Part shown: positions 12,014-23,886 of the stretch, piece after piece
How positions within the stretch are numbered: the stretch's first letter is position 1
Layout: each line of letters opens with the position of its first letter
DNA from: Coralloluteibacterium stylophorae
GTDB taxonomy: Bacteria; Pseudomonadota; Gammaproteobacteria; Xanthomonadales; Xanthomonadaceae
Length of the DNA: 64,000 nt
Direction of reading: 5' to 3'
NCBI RefSeq assembly: GCF_018122625.2
Contig: NZ_JAGQFT020000006.1
Coordinates: 124,001 to 188,000 of the forward strand
Notes under the pieces: generated by a model
Seen by the model: the letters and a program-made list of their open reading frames with translations, nothing else
Told to the model about the DNA's origin: nothing
The model's database searches: none
Position numbers and translations under genes: made by a program

Positions 12014-13468
12014 CTAGGCGCCGAACGCGCGCTGGCACCACGCCATCAGCGGGCTCCAGCCGATGCCCAGCACCAGCAGCGCGAACGCGTTCACCGAGAA
12101 CACCGCGCGCAGCGGGCGGTCGGCGTGCGGCAGCACCGGCGCCCCGCCGGCGGGCTCGTCGAAGAACATCACCTTGATGACGCGCAGGTAGTAGAACGCG
12201 CCGACCACCGCGAACACGACGCCCACCACCGCCAGCCACAGCATGTCGGCGCCCACCGCCGCGCGCAGCACCGCGAGCTTGGCCCAGAAGCCGAGGAACG
12301 GCGGCACGCCGGCCAGCGAGGCCATGACGAACATCACCATCCACGCATGCCACGGGCTGCGCGCGTTGAGGCCGCGGAAGTCGTCGACGTGCTCGGCCTC
12401 GAAACCCTTGCGCGAGAGCAGGACGATCGCGCCCCAGGCCGCGGTCGACATCACCGCGTAGCTCACCGCGTAGAACATCGCCGCCGCGTAGCCGGCCGGG
12501 TCCGCAGCCGCCAGGCCGAGGAACAGGAAGCCCACGTGCGACACCGTCGAATAGGCCAGCATGCGCTTGAGGTTGGGCTGCGCCAGCGCCAGCAGGTTGC
12601 CGATCACCAGCGACAGCACCGCGAGCCAGGCGACCGCGTCCTGCCAGTAGGCCGCCAGCGGGCCGGCGCCGGCCTCGAGCAGGCGGTAGGCCATGCCGAA
12701 GGCGGCGAGCTTGGGCGCCGAACCGATGAACACGGTGATGCCGGTCGGCGCGCCGTGGTAGACGTCGGGCAGCCACATGTGGAACGGGGCCGCGCCGAAC
12801 TTGAACGCGACGCCGGTCAGCACGAACACCACGCCGAACAGCATCAGCTGGTGGTCGCCCTGCGCAGCGGCCGCGGCGTAGATCGCGGCGAGGTCGAGGC
12901 TGCCGGTCGCCCCGTAGAGCATCGACATGCCGTACAGCAGCATGCCCGAGGCCAGCGCGCCGAGGACGAAGTACTTCATCGCCGCCTCGGAGGCGCGCGG
13001 CGACTCGCGGTCCATCGCCACCAGCGCGTAGGTCGACAGCGCCATCAGCTCGAGGCCGAGGTACACCGTCAGCAGGTTGCCGGCAGAGACCAGCAGCAGC
13101 ATGCCGAGCACCGAGAACAGCACCAGCAGGTGGAACTCGCCCTTGAACAGGCCGCGGTCGTCGAGGTAGGGCTTGGCGTACAGCAGCGCCAGGGCGCTGA
13201 CCACGCACACGACCGCCTTCAGCACGTCGCCGACGAGGTCGCGCACGTACATGCCGCCGAAGGCGACCGCGAGGTCGCCCTGCACCGTCAGCGCCAGCCA
13301 CGCGGTCACGGCGAAGATCGCGACCGCGAGGTAGTGGGTGATCGCGCGTCGCTGCTGCGGCACGAACAGGTCCACCACCAGCAGCGCGAACGCCGCCGTG
13401 GCCAGGAACAGCTCCGGCGCCATCGGCAGAAGATCGGCGACGGTGGGCATGGTGATCGGGGTGGTCAT
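12014..13468 (-). CDS. nuoN: NADH-quinone oxidoreductase subunit N
   Basis: 484 residues, about 14 membrane helices; antiporter-like proton-pumping subunit of complex I in the inner membrane. Diagnostic stretches: VAFKFGAAPFHMWLPDVYHGAPTG and LSLVIGNLLALAQPNLKRMLAYS, which carry the conserved lysines of this family. The ATG at 13468 gives MTTPITMPTVADLL; a second ATG six codons later is possible and neither has a strong ribosome-binding site. Last gene of the nuo operon, 14 bp after nuoM. A 117-bp gap separates it from metY and holds the metY promoter. Confidence 0.95.
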   Translation of the reverse strand: MTTPITMPTVADLLPMAPELFLATAAFALLVVDLFVPQQRRAITHYLAVAIFAVTAWLALTVQGDLAVAFGGMYVRDLVGDVLKAVVCVVSALALLYAKPYLDDRGLFKGEFHLLVLFSVLGMLLLVSAGNLLTVYLGLELMALSTYALVAMDRESPRASEAAMKYFVLGALASGMLLYGMSMLYGATGSLDLAAIYAAAAAQGDHQLMLFGVVFVLTGVAFKFGAAPFHMWLPDVYHGAPTGITVFIGSAPKLAAFGMAYRLLEAGAGPLAAYWQDAVAWLAVLSLVIGNLLALAQPNLKRMLAYSTVSHVGFLFLGLAAADPAGYAAAMFYAVSYAVMSTAAWGAIVLLSRKGFEAEHVDDFRGLNARSPWHAWMVMFVMASLAGVPPFLGFWAKLAVLRAAVGADMLWLAVVGVVFAVVGAFYYLRVIKVMFFDEPAGGAPVLPHADRPLRAVFSVNAFALLVLGIGWSPLMAWCQRAFGA

Positions 13469-13482
13469 CGGTTGCGACGCCT

Positions 13483-14997
13483 TTAGAGCTTCGAGGTCGC
13501 GATCTGCGCGGCGAGCTGCGCGATCGAGACGTCCATCAGGTCGGTGAGCGGCTTGGGCCACAGGCCGAACAGCAGGGTGAACGCGGCGAACACGCCGAGC
13601 ACCAGCCACTCGCGGCCGTTGATGTCCTTGAGCTGGGCGACGTGGTCGTTGGCGACCGGGCCGTACATGACCCGCTTGACCAGCCACAGGCTGTAGGCCG
13701 CGCCGGTGATCAGGGTGGTCGCCGCCAGGAACGCCAGCCACGGGTTCGCCTGGAAGCTGGCCAGGATCACCATGAACTCGCCGACGAAGCCGGAGGTGCC
13801 CGGCAGGCCCGAGTTGGCCATGGCGAAGAACACCATGAACAGCGCGAAACACGGCATCACGTTGGCCACGCCGCCGTAGTCGCCGATGGCGCGGGTGTGC
13901 ATGCGGTCGTAGAGCACGCCGATGCAGGAGAACATGGCGCCCGACACGAAGCCGTGGCTGATCATCTGCACCATCGCGCCCTGCAGGCCGAGCTCGGCGG
14001 CGTCGGTGTTGCCGCTCTCGCGCACCAGCGCGAAGGCGATGAAGGTACCGAGGGTGACGAAGCCCATGTGCGCGATCGACGAGTACGCGACGAGCTTCTT
14101 CATGTCCTGCTGCGCGAGCGCCACCAGGCCGATGTAGACCACGGCGATCACCGACATCGCGATCGGCAGCCAGGCCCACTCGTGGCCGGCGTCGGGAACG
14201 ATCGGCAGGGTGAAGCGCAGGAAGCCGTAGCCGCCGATCTTCAGCATGATCGCGGCCAGCACCACCGAACCCGCGGTCGGCGCCTCGACGTGGGCGTCCG
14301 GCAGCCAGGTGTGCACCGGGAACATCGGCACCTTCACCGCGAACGCCGCGAGGAACGCGAAGAACAGCCACATCTGCTCGGTCGCGGTCAGCGGCAGCGC
14401 CGCCAGGTCGGCGAGCTGGAAGCTGCCTCCCTTGAGGTACAGGTAGATCAGCCCGATCAGCATGAAGATCGAGCCGAGGAAGGTGTACAGGAAGAACTTC
14501 ATCGCCGCGTACACGCGACGCGGGCCGCCCCACACGCCGATGATGATGAACATCGGGATCAGCATGCCCTCGAAGAACACGTAGAACAGCATCGCGTCCA
14601 TCGCGGCGAACACGCCGATCATCAGGCCTTCCAGGATCAGGAAGGCGCCGTAGTACTGCGCCACGCGCTTGTCGATCGCCCGCCAGGCGCCGACCAGGAC
14701 CAGCACCGAGGTCAGCGTGGTCAGCGCGATCAGCGCAACCGAGATGCCGTCGACGCCGAGGTGGTAGCGGATGTCGTAGGCCGGCACCCAGGCGCGGTCC
14801 TCGACCATCTGCATCGCGGCGCTGGTCGCGTCGAAGCCGGCGAGCATCGCCACGCTCGCGGCGAGCACCACCAGGGAAACCCCCAGGGCGAACCAGCGCG
14901 CGGATTCCGCGCGGCGGTCGCCGAAGGCGAGCGTCAGGGCGCCGCCGAGGATCGGCAGCCAGATCAACAGGCTCAGGATGGGCCAGTTCGGGGACAT
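13483..14997 (-). CDS. nuoM: NADH-quinone oxidoreductase subunit M
   Basis: 504 residues with about 14 transmembrane helices, the normal length. NuoM is the second antiporter-like proton channel of the complex I membrane arm. The conserved FFEGMLIPMFIIIGVWGG contains the key TM5 glutamate, and AFAVKVPMFPVHTWLPDAHVEAPT contains the central lysine. It starts MSPNWPILSLLIWLP and ends 14 bp before nuoN begins. Transcribed with the whole nuo operon from nuoA. Confidence 0.97.
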   Translation of the reverse strand: MSPNWPILSLLIWLPILGGALTLAFGDRRAESARWFALGVSLVVLAASVAMLAGFDATSAAMQMVEDRAWVPAYDIRYHLGVDGISVALIALTTLTSVLVLVGAWRAIDKRVAQYYGAFLILEGLMIGVFAAMDAMLFYVFFEGMLIPMFIIIGVWGGPRRVYAAMKFFLYTFLGSIFMLIGLIYLYLKGGSFQLADLAALPLTATEQMWLFFAFLAAFAVKVPMFPVHTWLPDAHVEAPTAGSVVLAAIMLKIGGYGFLRFTLPIVPDAGHEWAWLPIAMSVIAVVYIGLVALAQQDMKKLVAYSSIAHMGFVTLGTFIAFALVRESGNTDAAELGLQGAMVQMISHGFVSGAMFSCIGVLYDRMHTRAIGDYGGVANVMPCFALFMVFFAMANSGLPGTSGFVGEFMVILASFQANPWLAFLAATTLITGAAYSLWLVKRVMYGPVANDHVAQLKDINGREWLVLGVFAAFTLLFGLWPKPLTDLMDVSIAQLAAQIATSKL

Positions 14998-15010
14998 GGG
15001 CTGACTCTTG

Positions 15011-17068
15011 TTATCCGACAGCGCGCATCAGCGCGTACAGCAGCACGATGACGCCGAGGATCATCGCGAAGGCGTAGTGGTAGAGAAGTCCGGACTGCAC
15101 CCGGCGCAGGACCGCGCCGAGCCGGTCGACGACCGCCGCCGAACCGTTGACCGCGACGCCGTCGATGAGCGCGGTGTCGCCGGCCTTGAAGAACAGGCGG
15201 CCGAGGCCGAGGCCGCCGCCGGCGAAGCCCTTGATCCACAGGTCGTCGAAGCCGTACTTGTTCTCGAGCACGCGGATCGGCAGGGCGAACATCCTGCGCG
15301 CGCGGTCGGCGATCGACGGCTGGAACAGGTAGATCCAGGTCGCCGCCGCAAAGCCGGCGAACGCGAACCAGAACGCGGGCGACGCGTAGAAGTGCAGGCC
15401 GAACGCCACCGCGCCGTGGAACAGCTCGCGGCCGATCTCGGCCACCCGGTCGTGCTCGGGCATCACGAAGATCGCGCCGTCGAAGAAGTCGCCGAACAGC
15501 ATCGGTCCGATGGTGAAGAAGCCGATCGCGATCGAAGGGATCGCCAGCAGCACCAGCGGCAGGGTCACCACCCAAGGCGATTCGTGCGGCTCGACCGGTC
15601 CATGGTGGTGGTCGTCCTCGTGCACCTGCGCCTCGGCATCCTCGTGCGCGGCGTCGCCATGCGACTCGGCGTGGTCGGCGTGAGCGTCGCGGAAGCGTTC
15701 CGGCCCGTGGAAGGTCAGGTACAGCAGGCGGAAGCTGTAGAAGCTGGTCACGAACACGCCGAGCAGCACCGACCAGTAGGCGTACTGCTGCACCCAGCCG
15801 CCCTCGTGACGGGCGATCTCGGCGGCCTCGATGATGATGTCCTTCGAGTAGTAGCCGGCGAAGAACGGCGTGCCGACCAGGGCCAGGGTGCCGATCACCG
15901 CGGTGATCCAGGTGATCGGCATGTACCTGCGCAGGCCGCCCATCTTGCGCATGTCCTGTTCGTGGTGCATGCCCATGATCACCGAGCCCGCCGCCAGGAA
16001 CAGCAGGGCCTTGAAGAAGGCGTGGGTCATCAGGTGGAACACGGCGGCCGAGTACGCCGATACGCCCAGGGCGACCGTCATGTACCCCAGCTGCGAGAGC
16101 GTCGAGTACGCCACGACGCGCTTGATGTCGTACTGGACGATGCCGATCAGGCCGGTGAAGAAGGCTGTGGTCGCACCGACGAACAGCACCACCTCGAGCG
16201 CGGTCGGCGACAGCTCGAACAGCGGCGACATGCGCGCGACCATGAAGATGCCGGCGGTGACCATCGTCGCAGCGTGGATCAGCGCCGAGATCGGGGTCGG
16301 GCCCTCCATCGAGTCCGGCAGCCACACGTGCAGAGGCACCTGCGCGGACTTGCCCATCGCGCCGACGAACAGGCAGATGCACACGAAGGTGATCGCCTGC
16401 CAGTCCAGCCCGATCAGCCCGGCCATGGTCTGGCCCTGGATCAGCTCCAGGCTGCCGAACACGGTGCGGTAGTCGAGCGACTCGAAGAAGAACAGGATGC
16501 CGGCGATGCCGAGCAGGAAGCCGAAGTCGCCCACGCGGTTGACCAGGAAGGCCTTCATGTTGGCGAAGATCGCCGACGGCCGCTTGAACCAGAAGCCGAT
16601 CAGCAGGTACGACACCAGGCCCACCGCTTCCCAGCCGAAGAACAGTTGCAGGAAGTTGTTGCTCATGACCAGCATGAGCATCGAGAAGGTGAACAGCGAG
16701 ATGTAGCTGAAGAACCGCTGGTAGCCCGGGTCCCCGTGCATGTAGCCGATGGTGTAGACGTGCACCAGCAGCGACACGAAGGTCACCACCACCATCATCA
16801 TCGCGGTCAGGCGGTCGACCATGAAGCCGACATGGGCCGAATATCCGCCGATGTCGAACCAGGTGTAGACGTTGCCGTAGAACGACTCCGCCCCGCCCCA
16901 CACCAGCTGCTGGAGGACGTAGAAGGACGCGGCGCAGGACACCGCCACGCCGAGGATGGTGACCGTGTGCGCGCCGACGCGGCCGATCTGGCGGCCGAAC
17001 AGGCCGGCGAGGATGGCGCCGAGCAGCGGCGCCAGCGCGATGGTCAGGAGCAGGTTCTGGCTCAGCAC
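15011..17068 (-). CDS. nuoL: NADH-quinone oxidoreductase subunit L
   Basis: 685 residues; the distal antiporter-like subunit with the long lateral helix in its C-terminus. Signatures: FFGWEAVGLVSYLLIGFWF, GDFGFLLGIAGI and GKSAQVPLHVWLPDSMEGPTP with the conserved lysine. A histidine- and acid-rich loop (about residues 465-495, DAHADHAESHGD and EDDHHHGP) sits between helices. This insertion could bind metal, but that is a guess. It is 4 bp after nuoK and 13 bp before nuoM. Confidence 0.97.
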   Translation of the reverse strand: MLSQNLLLTIALAPLLGAILAGLFGRQIGRVGAHTVTILGVAVSCAASFYVLQQLVWGGAESFYGNVYTWFDIGGYSAHVGFMVDRLTAMMMVVVTFVSLLVHVYTIGYMHGDPGYQRFFSYISLFTFSMLMLVMSNNFLQLFFGWEAVGLVSYLLIGFWFKRPSAIFANMKAFLVNRVGDFGFLLGIAGILFFFESLDYRTVFGSLELIQGQTMAGLIGLDWQAITFVCICLFVGAMGKSAQVPLHVWLPDSMEGPTPISALIHAATMVTAGIFMVARMSPLFELSPTALEVVLFVGATTAFFTGLIGIVQYDIKRVVAYSTLSQLGYMTVALGVSAYSAAVFHLMTHAFFKALLFLAAGSVIMGMHHEQDMRKMGGLRRYMPITWITAVIGTLALVGTPFFAGYYSKDIIIEAAEIARHEGGWVQQYAYWSVLLGVFVTSFYSFRLLYLTFHGPERFRDAHADHAESHGDAAHEDAEAQVHEDDHHHGPVEPHESPWVVTLPLVLLAIPSIAIGFFTIGPMLFGDFFDGAIFVMPEHDRVAEIGRELFHGAVAFGLHFYASPAFWFAFAGFAAATWIYLFQPSIADRARRMFALPIRVLENKYGFDDLWIKGFAGGGLGLGRLFFKAGDTALIDGVAVNGSAAVVDRLGAVLRRVQSGLLYHYAFAMILGVIVLLYALMRAVG

Positions 17069-17072
17069 CGGA

Positions 17073-17375
17073 TCATCCTTTGAGCGTGTCGATCTCGGCG
17101 ACGTTGATCGTGCGCCGATTGCGGAACAAGGTGACCAGGATCGCGAGGCCGATCGCGGCCTCGGCCGCGGCCACCGTGAGGATGAAGAACACGAAGATCT
17201 GGCCGTTGACGTCGCCGAGGAAGCGCGAGAAGGCGACGAAGTTGACGTTGACCGCCAGCAGCATCAGCTCGATCGCCATCAGCAGCACGATCACGTTCTT
17301 GCGGTTGATGATGATGCCGGCCACCGCGATGCTGAACAGCAGCGCGCCGACCGTCAGGTAATGTGCCAAGGTCAC
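17073..17375 (-). CDS. nuoK: NADH-quinone oxidoreductase subunit K
   Basis: 100 residues, three membrane helices, identical in length to E. coli NuoK. Conserved glutamates for proton transfer are in [19 protein letters not shown] and [13 protein letters not shown]. The start is GTG, overlapping the nuoJ stop as GTGA, so translation is probably coupled. The N-terminus [14 protein letters not shown] aligns well with other NuoK proteins, which supports this non-ATG start. Confidence 0.96.
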   Translation of the reverse strand: MTLAHYLTVGALLFSIAVAGIIINRKNVIVLLMAIELMLLAVNVNFVAFSRFLGDVNGQIFVFFILTVAAAEAAIGLAILVTLFRNRRTINVAEIDTLKG

Positions 17376-18040
17376 TTCGAGCCCTCCCCGCCCGCTCCCG
17401 CGGTCTCCACCGACGCGCCGGTGCGCGTGGTCCGGCGCGGCTGCGCGGCCATCTTCACCAGGCGCACGCGGTCGCCGCTGCGCACCCGCACCTGGCTGCC
17501 GGGATCCTGATGCTTGGTGCCCTCGCGACGGCGCAGGGTCAGCATCATCGCCGCGATCAGCGCCACGGTCAGGATGACCGCCGCGACCTCGAACGGCATC
17601 AGGTAGGCCGAGAACAGCGTGCGCCCGATCCATTCGATGTTCGACAGGCCCGCGGCCGCGGCCGGGTCCACCGCCGACATCTCGGTGGAGACGCGGCCGG
17701 CGAGGACGCCGATCAGGGTCAGCATCTCGGCGAACATCACCACCGCGACGACGATGCCCACCGGCAGGTAGCGGGCGAAGCCCTCGCGCAGCGGCGCGAT
17801 GTTGATGTCGAGCATCATCACCACGAACAGGAACAGCACCATCACCGCGCCGACGTAGACCAGCACCAGCGCGATGCCGAGGAACTCGGCCTCGGCCAGG
17901 ATCCACAGGCAGGCGGTCGAGAAGAACGTCAGCACCAGCGACAGCACCGCGTAGACCGGGTTGCGCGCGGAGATCACGCCCAGCGCGGCAGCGATGGCGA
18001 AGGCGGCGAAGACGTAGAAGGCGATCAGCGGAAAGTCCAT
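17372..18040 (-). CDS. nuoJ: NADH-quinone oxidoreductase subunit J
   Basis: 222 residues, five membrane helices, starting [16 protein letters not shown]. The [19 protein letters not shown] segment is the conserved TM3, which carries the pi-bulge of NuoJ. After the last helix there is a basic, low-complexity cytoplasmic tail of about 45 residues ([22 protein letters not shown] and onward) not found in E. coli NuoJ. Its stop overlaps the nuoK start by 4 bp. Confidence 0.95.
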   Translation of the reverse strand: MDFPLIAFYVFAAFAIAAALGVISARNPVYAVLSLVLTFFSTACLWILAEAEFLGIALVLVYVGAVMVLFLFVVMMLDINIAPLREGFARYLPVGIVVAVVMFAEMLTLIGVLAGRVSTEMSAVDPAAAAGLSNIEWIGRTLFSAYLMPFEVAAVILTVALIAAMMLTLRRREGTKHQDPGSQVRVRSGDRVRLVKMAAQPRRTTRTGASVETAGAGGEGSK

Positions 18041-18051
18041 GCCCTTGGTCC

Positions 18052-18540
18052 TCAGCGGAAGGCCGAATCGGCCGCGCGACGCTCGGCGATCTCGGACTCG
18101 AAGCGGTCGCCCAGCGCGAGCAGCTGCGGCTTGGTGACGATGTTCTCGCCGCGATTCTCGAAGTGGTACTCGAGGATGTGCGTCTCGACGATCGAGTCCA
18201 CCGGGCACGACTCCTCGCAGAAGCCGCAGAAGATGCACTTGAACAGGTCGATGTCGTAGCGCGTGGTGCGCCGCGTGCCGTCGCCGCGGGGCTCGGAATC
18301 GATGGTGATGGCCAGCGCCGGGCATACCGCCTCGCACAGCTTGCACGCGATGCAGCGCTCCTCGCCGTTCGGATACCGACGCAGGGCGTGCAGGCCGCGG
18401 AAGCGGTTGGACTGCGGGAACTTCTCCATCGGGTACATCAGCGTGTACTTCGGACGGAACAGCACCTTGAGGGTCAGCCACAGGCCCCGCAGGAGTTCGA
18501 GCAGGAGCAGGCTTCGGAAGTAGTGGACGATGCGATTCAT
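18052..18540 (-). CDS. nuoI: NADH-quinone oxidoreductase subunit I
   Basis: 162 residues, peripheral-arm ferredoxin-like subunit carrying clusters N6a and N6b. Two complete 4Fe-4S motifs are present: [12 protein letters not shown] and [12 protein letters not shown]. The N-terminal amphipathic helix ([18 protein letters not shown]) anchors it at the membrane interface near NuoH and NuoB. Gaps are 11 bp to nuoJ and 4 bp from nuoH. Confidence 0.98.
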   Translation of the reverse strand: MNRIVHYFRSLLLLELLRGLWLTLKVLFRPKYTLMYPMEKFPQSNRFRGLHALRRYPNGEERCIACKLCEAVCPALAITIDSEPRGDGTRRTTRYDIDLFKCIFCGFCEESCPVDSIVETHILEYHFENRGENIVTKPQLLALGDRFESEIAERRAADSAFR

Positions 18541-18544
18541 TCGG

Positions 18545-19675
18545 TCAGGCTCCGGCCGTGAACCAGCCGAGGTAGGCGGCGACGGCGGCGACGAACACCC
18601 AGACGATGGCGATCGGGATGAAGACCTTCCAGCCCAGGCGCATGATCTGGTCGTAGCGGTAGCGCGGGAAGCTCGCGCGCAGCCAGATGTAGGCCGAGGC
18701 GAAGAAGAACACCTTCGCGAACAGCCACCACCAGCCGCCCACGGCCAGCAACTCGAGCACCGGGATGCCGGCGAACCAGCCCTGGAATGGGCTCAGCCAG
18801 CCGCCGAGGAACAGGATCGCGACCAGGAAGCTGATCAGGATCATGTTGGCGTACTCGGCCAGGAAGAAGATCGCGAAGGCCGAACCGGAGTACTCGACGT
18901 GGAAGCCGGCCACGATCTCCGACTCGCCCTCGGCGACGTCGAACGGCGCGCGGTTCGTTTCCGCCACGCCCGAGATCCAGTAGATGACGAACAGCGGCAG
19001 CAGCGGCAGCCAGAACCACTCGAGGAAGCCGGCGTCGCCGGCCTGCGCCATGACGATGCCCGAGAGGTTCATGGTGCCGGCCGCGATCAGCACGCCGACC
19101 AGGGCGAAGCCCATCGCGATCTCGTAGCTGATCACCTGCGCCGCCGAACGCATGGCGCCGAGGAAGGCGTACTTCGAGTTCGAGGCCCAGCCGGCGAGGA
19201 TGATCCCGTACACGCCGGCGGAGGTCATCGCCAGCAGGTACAGCAGGCCGGCGTTGACGTCGGCGAGCACCGCCTGCGCGTCGAACGGGATCACCGCCCA
19301 GGCGGCGAAGGCCGGGGCCAGCGCGATCAGCGGCGCCAGCGTGTACAGCGCCTTCTGCACGGAGCTCGGGACGACGATCTCCTTGAACAGCAGCTTGAAC
19401 ACGTCGGCGAAGGCCTGGAACACGCCCATGCCGACGTACATCGGCCCGTGGCGCACGTGCATCCAGCCGATGAGCTTGCGCTCCCACACGACGTAGAAGG
19501 CGACCGAGATGATCACCGGCACGGTGATCGCCAGGATCTTCAGCACGATCCACAGGATCGCGCCGAACAGGCCCAGGTTGGCGCTGAGGCTCTCGCCCCA
19601 CAGCGTGGGCGAGGTCGCGTAGGTCCAGAAGCCGGGCGACTGCGCCGCGGCGGTGGCGAGATGGGACAGCGACAC
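18545..19675 (-). CDS. nuoH: NADH-quinone oxidoreductase subunit H
   Basis: 376 residues, eight or more helices; forms the quinone-binding chamber with NuoB and NuoD. Family motifs are clear: [55 protein letters not shown] and [12 protein letters not shown]. The [27 protein letters not shown] stretch holds conserved acidic residues linking quinone redox to pumping. It starts at ATG 19675, one base after the nuoG stop region. Confidence 0.97.
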   Translation of the reverse strand: MSLSHLATAAAQSPGFWTYATSPTLWGESLSANLGLFGAILWIVLKILAITVPVIISVAFYVVWERKLIGWMHVRHGPMYVGMGVFQAFADVFKLLFKEIVVPSSVQKALYTLAPLIALAPAFAAWAVIPFDAQAVLADVNAGLLYLLAMTSAGVYGIILAGWASNSKYAFLGAMRSAAQVISYEIAMGFALVGVLIAAGTMNLSGIVMAQAGDAGFLEWFWLPLLPLFVIYWISGVAETNRAPFDVAEGESEIVAGFHVEYSGSAFAIFFLAEYANMILISFLVAILFLGGWLSPFQGWFAGIPVLELLAVGGWWWLFAKVFFFASAYIWLRASFPRYRYDQIMRLGWKVFIPIAIVWVFVAAVAAYLGWFTAGA

Positions 19676-19676
19676 G

Positions 19677-21940
19677 TCAGGCCCTCGTCACGGTGAGCGC
19701 GGCCGTCGGCGACAGCGGCGCGGTTTCGGCGTAGCCGGTCTCGATCCACACCGCGCCGCGGGCGACGCGGGTGGAGGTGGCGACCGGCAGCGTGGCGGTG
19801 CCGCGTTCGTCGGCGAACCTGGCCACGCCGCCTTCGGACAGGCCGCGCGCGAGCGCCTCCTCCGGGTGCAGCACGGCGCGGGCGCCCGCGGTGAGCGGGT
19901 GCGCCTGCAGTGCGGCGGCACGGCGCAGCACGGCGTCGGCGCGGTAGACCGCCGGCGTCGCCACGCGCTCGAGCGCGCCCTCGCCCGCCGCCGGGGCGGC
20001 CTCGGCGCGGCCTTCGCCGCAGCGCACGTCGGTCGGCGCGAGCTGGGCGCGCAGGCCGGCCAGGTCGGTGAACCCAAAGCCGGCCGCGCCGAGATCGCCG
20101 CCGAGCGCGCGCAGCACGCGCCAGCCGGCACGGGCCGAACCCGGCGGCTTGCCGCCCGGCACGACGCGCTGGTCGACGCCGTCGAGGTTGGTGTAGGTGG
20201 CGTCGGTCTCGGGCGTCAGCGCGATCGGCAGGATCACGTCGGCCACCGCGCGCGTCGAGGCACAGGCGAAATGGCTGAAGGCCACGACCCGCGCCCCGGA
20301 CAGCGCCTGGCGTGCGGCCGCGTTGTCGGCGAAGTCGAGCCCGGGCTCGATGCCGTAGAGCACGTAGGCGCCGCGCGGCTGCGCCAGCATGGCGCGCGCA
20401 TCGAGCCCCGTCGGCAGCACGCCGTGGCGGGCCAGGCCGAGCGCGTTGGCGCCCTGCGGGATGCGGTTGAGCCGGGCACCGGTGGCGGCCGCCAGCGCAC
20501 GCGCGGCGGCGCGGATGCGGCTGGCCTGCGGATGCGTCTCGGCGATCGCGCCCAGGAGGATCACGGCGCTGCCGGCCTTGGCGAGCGCGTCGTGGATGGC
20601 GTCGCCGGCCGCCAGCGCCTCGAGTTCCGCCGGCAGCGTCGACGGCGCGACCGTGCGCGACTCAAAGGCCGGGAAGGTGAAGTCGAAATCGACTGGATTG
20701 ATCGCCGCGATGCGCGCGCCGCGCTTGGCCGCCTTGCGCAGGCGGTGATGCAGCAGCGGCACCTCGTGGCGCGGATTGCTGCCGACCACGAGCACGACGT
20801 CGGCCTGCTCGAGCTCGAGCGCCGGCACCTGCGCCGCTTCCGCGACCGGGCGGTCGGCGAAGTCGAGCAGGTTGATGCGGTGGTCGACGTGCCCGCTGCC
20901 CAGGCCCTCGGCGAGCGCCTTCAGCAGCGCGCCCTCCTCGTTCGAGGTCGCCGGGTGCGCGAGCACGCCGAGGCCGTCGCCGGCGTTGTCGCGCAGGATC
21001 TTCGCGGCCGCGGCCAGCGCCTCGTCCCAGTCCGCCTCGCGCCAGCCGTCGCCCTCGCGCAGCATCGGCTTCAGCGCGCGGTCCTCGGCGTACAGGCCCT
21101 GGTGCGAGTAGCGGTCGCGGTCCGACAGCCAGCACTCGTTGATGGCGTCGTTGTCGCGCGGCACGGTGCGCACGATCTCGCCGCGGCGCGCGTGCAGGAA
21201 CAGGTTCGAGCCCAGCGCGTCGTGGTAGCCGATCGACTCGCGCGCGATCAGCTCCCACGGGCGCGCGCGGAAGCGGTAGACCTTGTTGGTCAGCGCGCCG
21301 ACCGGGCAGACGTCGATGACGTTGCCCGACAGCTCGCTGGTCAGCGGCTTGCCGTCGTAGGTGCCGATCTCGAGGCGCTCGCCGCGGTTCATGCCGCCAA
21401 GCTCGTAGGTGCCGGCGACCTCGCTCATCACCCGGATGCAGCGCGTGCACTGGATGCAGCGCGTCATCTCGGTGGCCACCAGCGGGCCCATGTCCTCGTC
21501 GGCGACCACGCGCTTGCGCTCGGCGAAACGGCTGACCGAGCGGCCGTAGCCGAGCGACACGTCCTGCAGCTCGCATTCGCCGCCCTGGTCGCAGATCGGG
21601 CAGTCCAGCGGATGGTTGATCAGCAGGAACTCCATGACGTTGCGCTGCGCGTGCAGCGCCCTGTCGGAACGGGTCTGGATCTTCATGCCGTCGCCGACCG
21701 GCGTGGCGCAGGCCGGCTGCGGCTTGGGCATCGGCCGCCCGCCCATCTCGACCTCGACCAGGCACATGCGGCAGTTGGCCGCGATCGGCAGCTTGTCGTG
21801 GTAGCAGAAACGGGGGATCGGAATCCCGGCCCGGTCGGCGGCCTGGATGATCATCGAGCCCTTCGGCGCGGTCATGCTGACGCCGTTGATCTCGATGCTG
21901 ACGTGATCCGGCGGCACGTTGGGATCGGCGGGCTGCGCAC

Positions 21941-21944
<4 letters not shown>
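19677..21944 (-). CDS. nuoG: NADH-quinone oxidoreductase subunit G
   Basis: 755 residues; largest peripheral-arm subunit, molybdopterin-oxidoreductase fold without active Mo site. The N-terminus has a 2Fe-2S site ([20 protein letters not shown]), the HxxxC-type cluster N5 site ([19 protein letters not shown]) and a 4Fe-4S site ([10 protein letters not shown]); a further CPVGAL follows. The remainder is a long Ala-rich region typical of this lineage. The start ATG overlaps the nuoF stop as ATGA. The high-GC C-terminal half diverges most from E. coli NuoG. Confidence 0.96.
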
Positions 21945-23251
<1,307 letters not shown>

Positions 23252-23278
23252 CGCCGTGATTTCCGTTGGATGCCGTGC

Positions 23279-23299
23279 GGGTGCGGCCGGGCCGCACCC
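23279..23299 (-). other. Perfect hairpin between nuoE and nuoF
   Basis: GGGTGCGGCC (23279-23288) and GGCCGCACCC (23290-23299) form a 10-bp inverted repeat around one central base. It lies inside the nuo operon with no U-tract, so processing or stability control is more likely than termination. Confidence 0.5.
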
Positions 23300-23358
23300 T
23301 GTCGATTTCGTTGCGGCGCCGCGCGCCCGTCAGGGCCGCGGGCGGTCGCCGCTGCGTA

Positions 23359-23886
23359 CTACTTCAGCCCGTCGAGGATCTCGTCGATCTTCTCGGGGGT
23401 CAGCTTCTCGTGGTAGTGCCCGTTGACCACCATCATGGGCGCGCCGCAGCAGGCGGCGAGGCACTCCTCCTCGCGCTTGAGGTACACGCGCCCGTCGGCG
23501 GTGGACTCACCGAGCCTGCAGCCGAGCTTCTTCTCGGCGTGCGCGACCAGGTCCTCGGCGCCGTTGAGCCAGCACGAGATGTTGGTGCAGAACGCCACGT
23601 TGTTGCGCCCGACCGGACTGGTCTCCAGCATCGAGTAGAAGCTGGCGACCTCGTAGGCCCACACCGGCGGCAGGCCGAGGTAGTTGGCCACCGCCGCCAT
23701 CAGCGCGTCGGTGAGGAAGCCCTCGTTCTGCTCCTGCGCCGCGAACAGGCCCTGGATCAGCGCCGAGCGCTTGCGGTCGGCCGGGAACTTGGCCACCCAG
23801 TGATCGATGTGCGCGCGGGTGTGGTCGCTGAGCGCGACCAGCGGATCGATGTCGCGCACCGCCTCGAAGTTGCCGGTGGCCCTCAT
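23359..23886 (-). CDS. nuoE: NADH-quinone oxidoreductase subunit E
   Basis: 175 residues, thioredoxin-like fold binding the off-path 2Fe-2S cluster N1a. Cluster ligands are in [17 protein letters not shown] and [14 protein letters not shown]. The helical N-terminal half contains [22 protein letters not shown]. The start ATG overlaps the nuoD stop (ATGA). Followed by the nuoE-nuoF gap described separately. Confidence 0.96.
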   Translation of the reverse strand: MRATGNFEAVRDIDPLVALSDHTRAHIDHWVAKFPADRKRSALIQGLFAAQEQNEGFLTDALMAAVANYLGLPPVWAYEVASFYSMLETSPVGRNNVAFCTNISCWLNGAEDLVAHAEKKLGCRLGESTADGRVYLKREEECLAACCGAPMMVVNGHYHEKLTPEKIDEILDGLK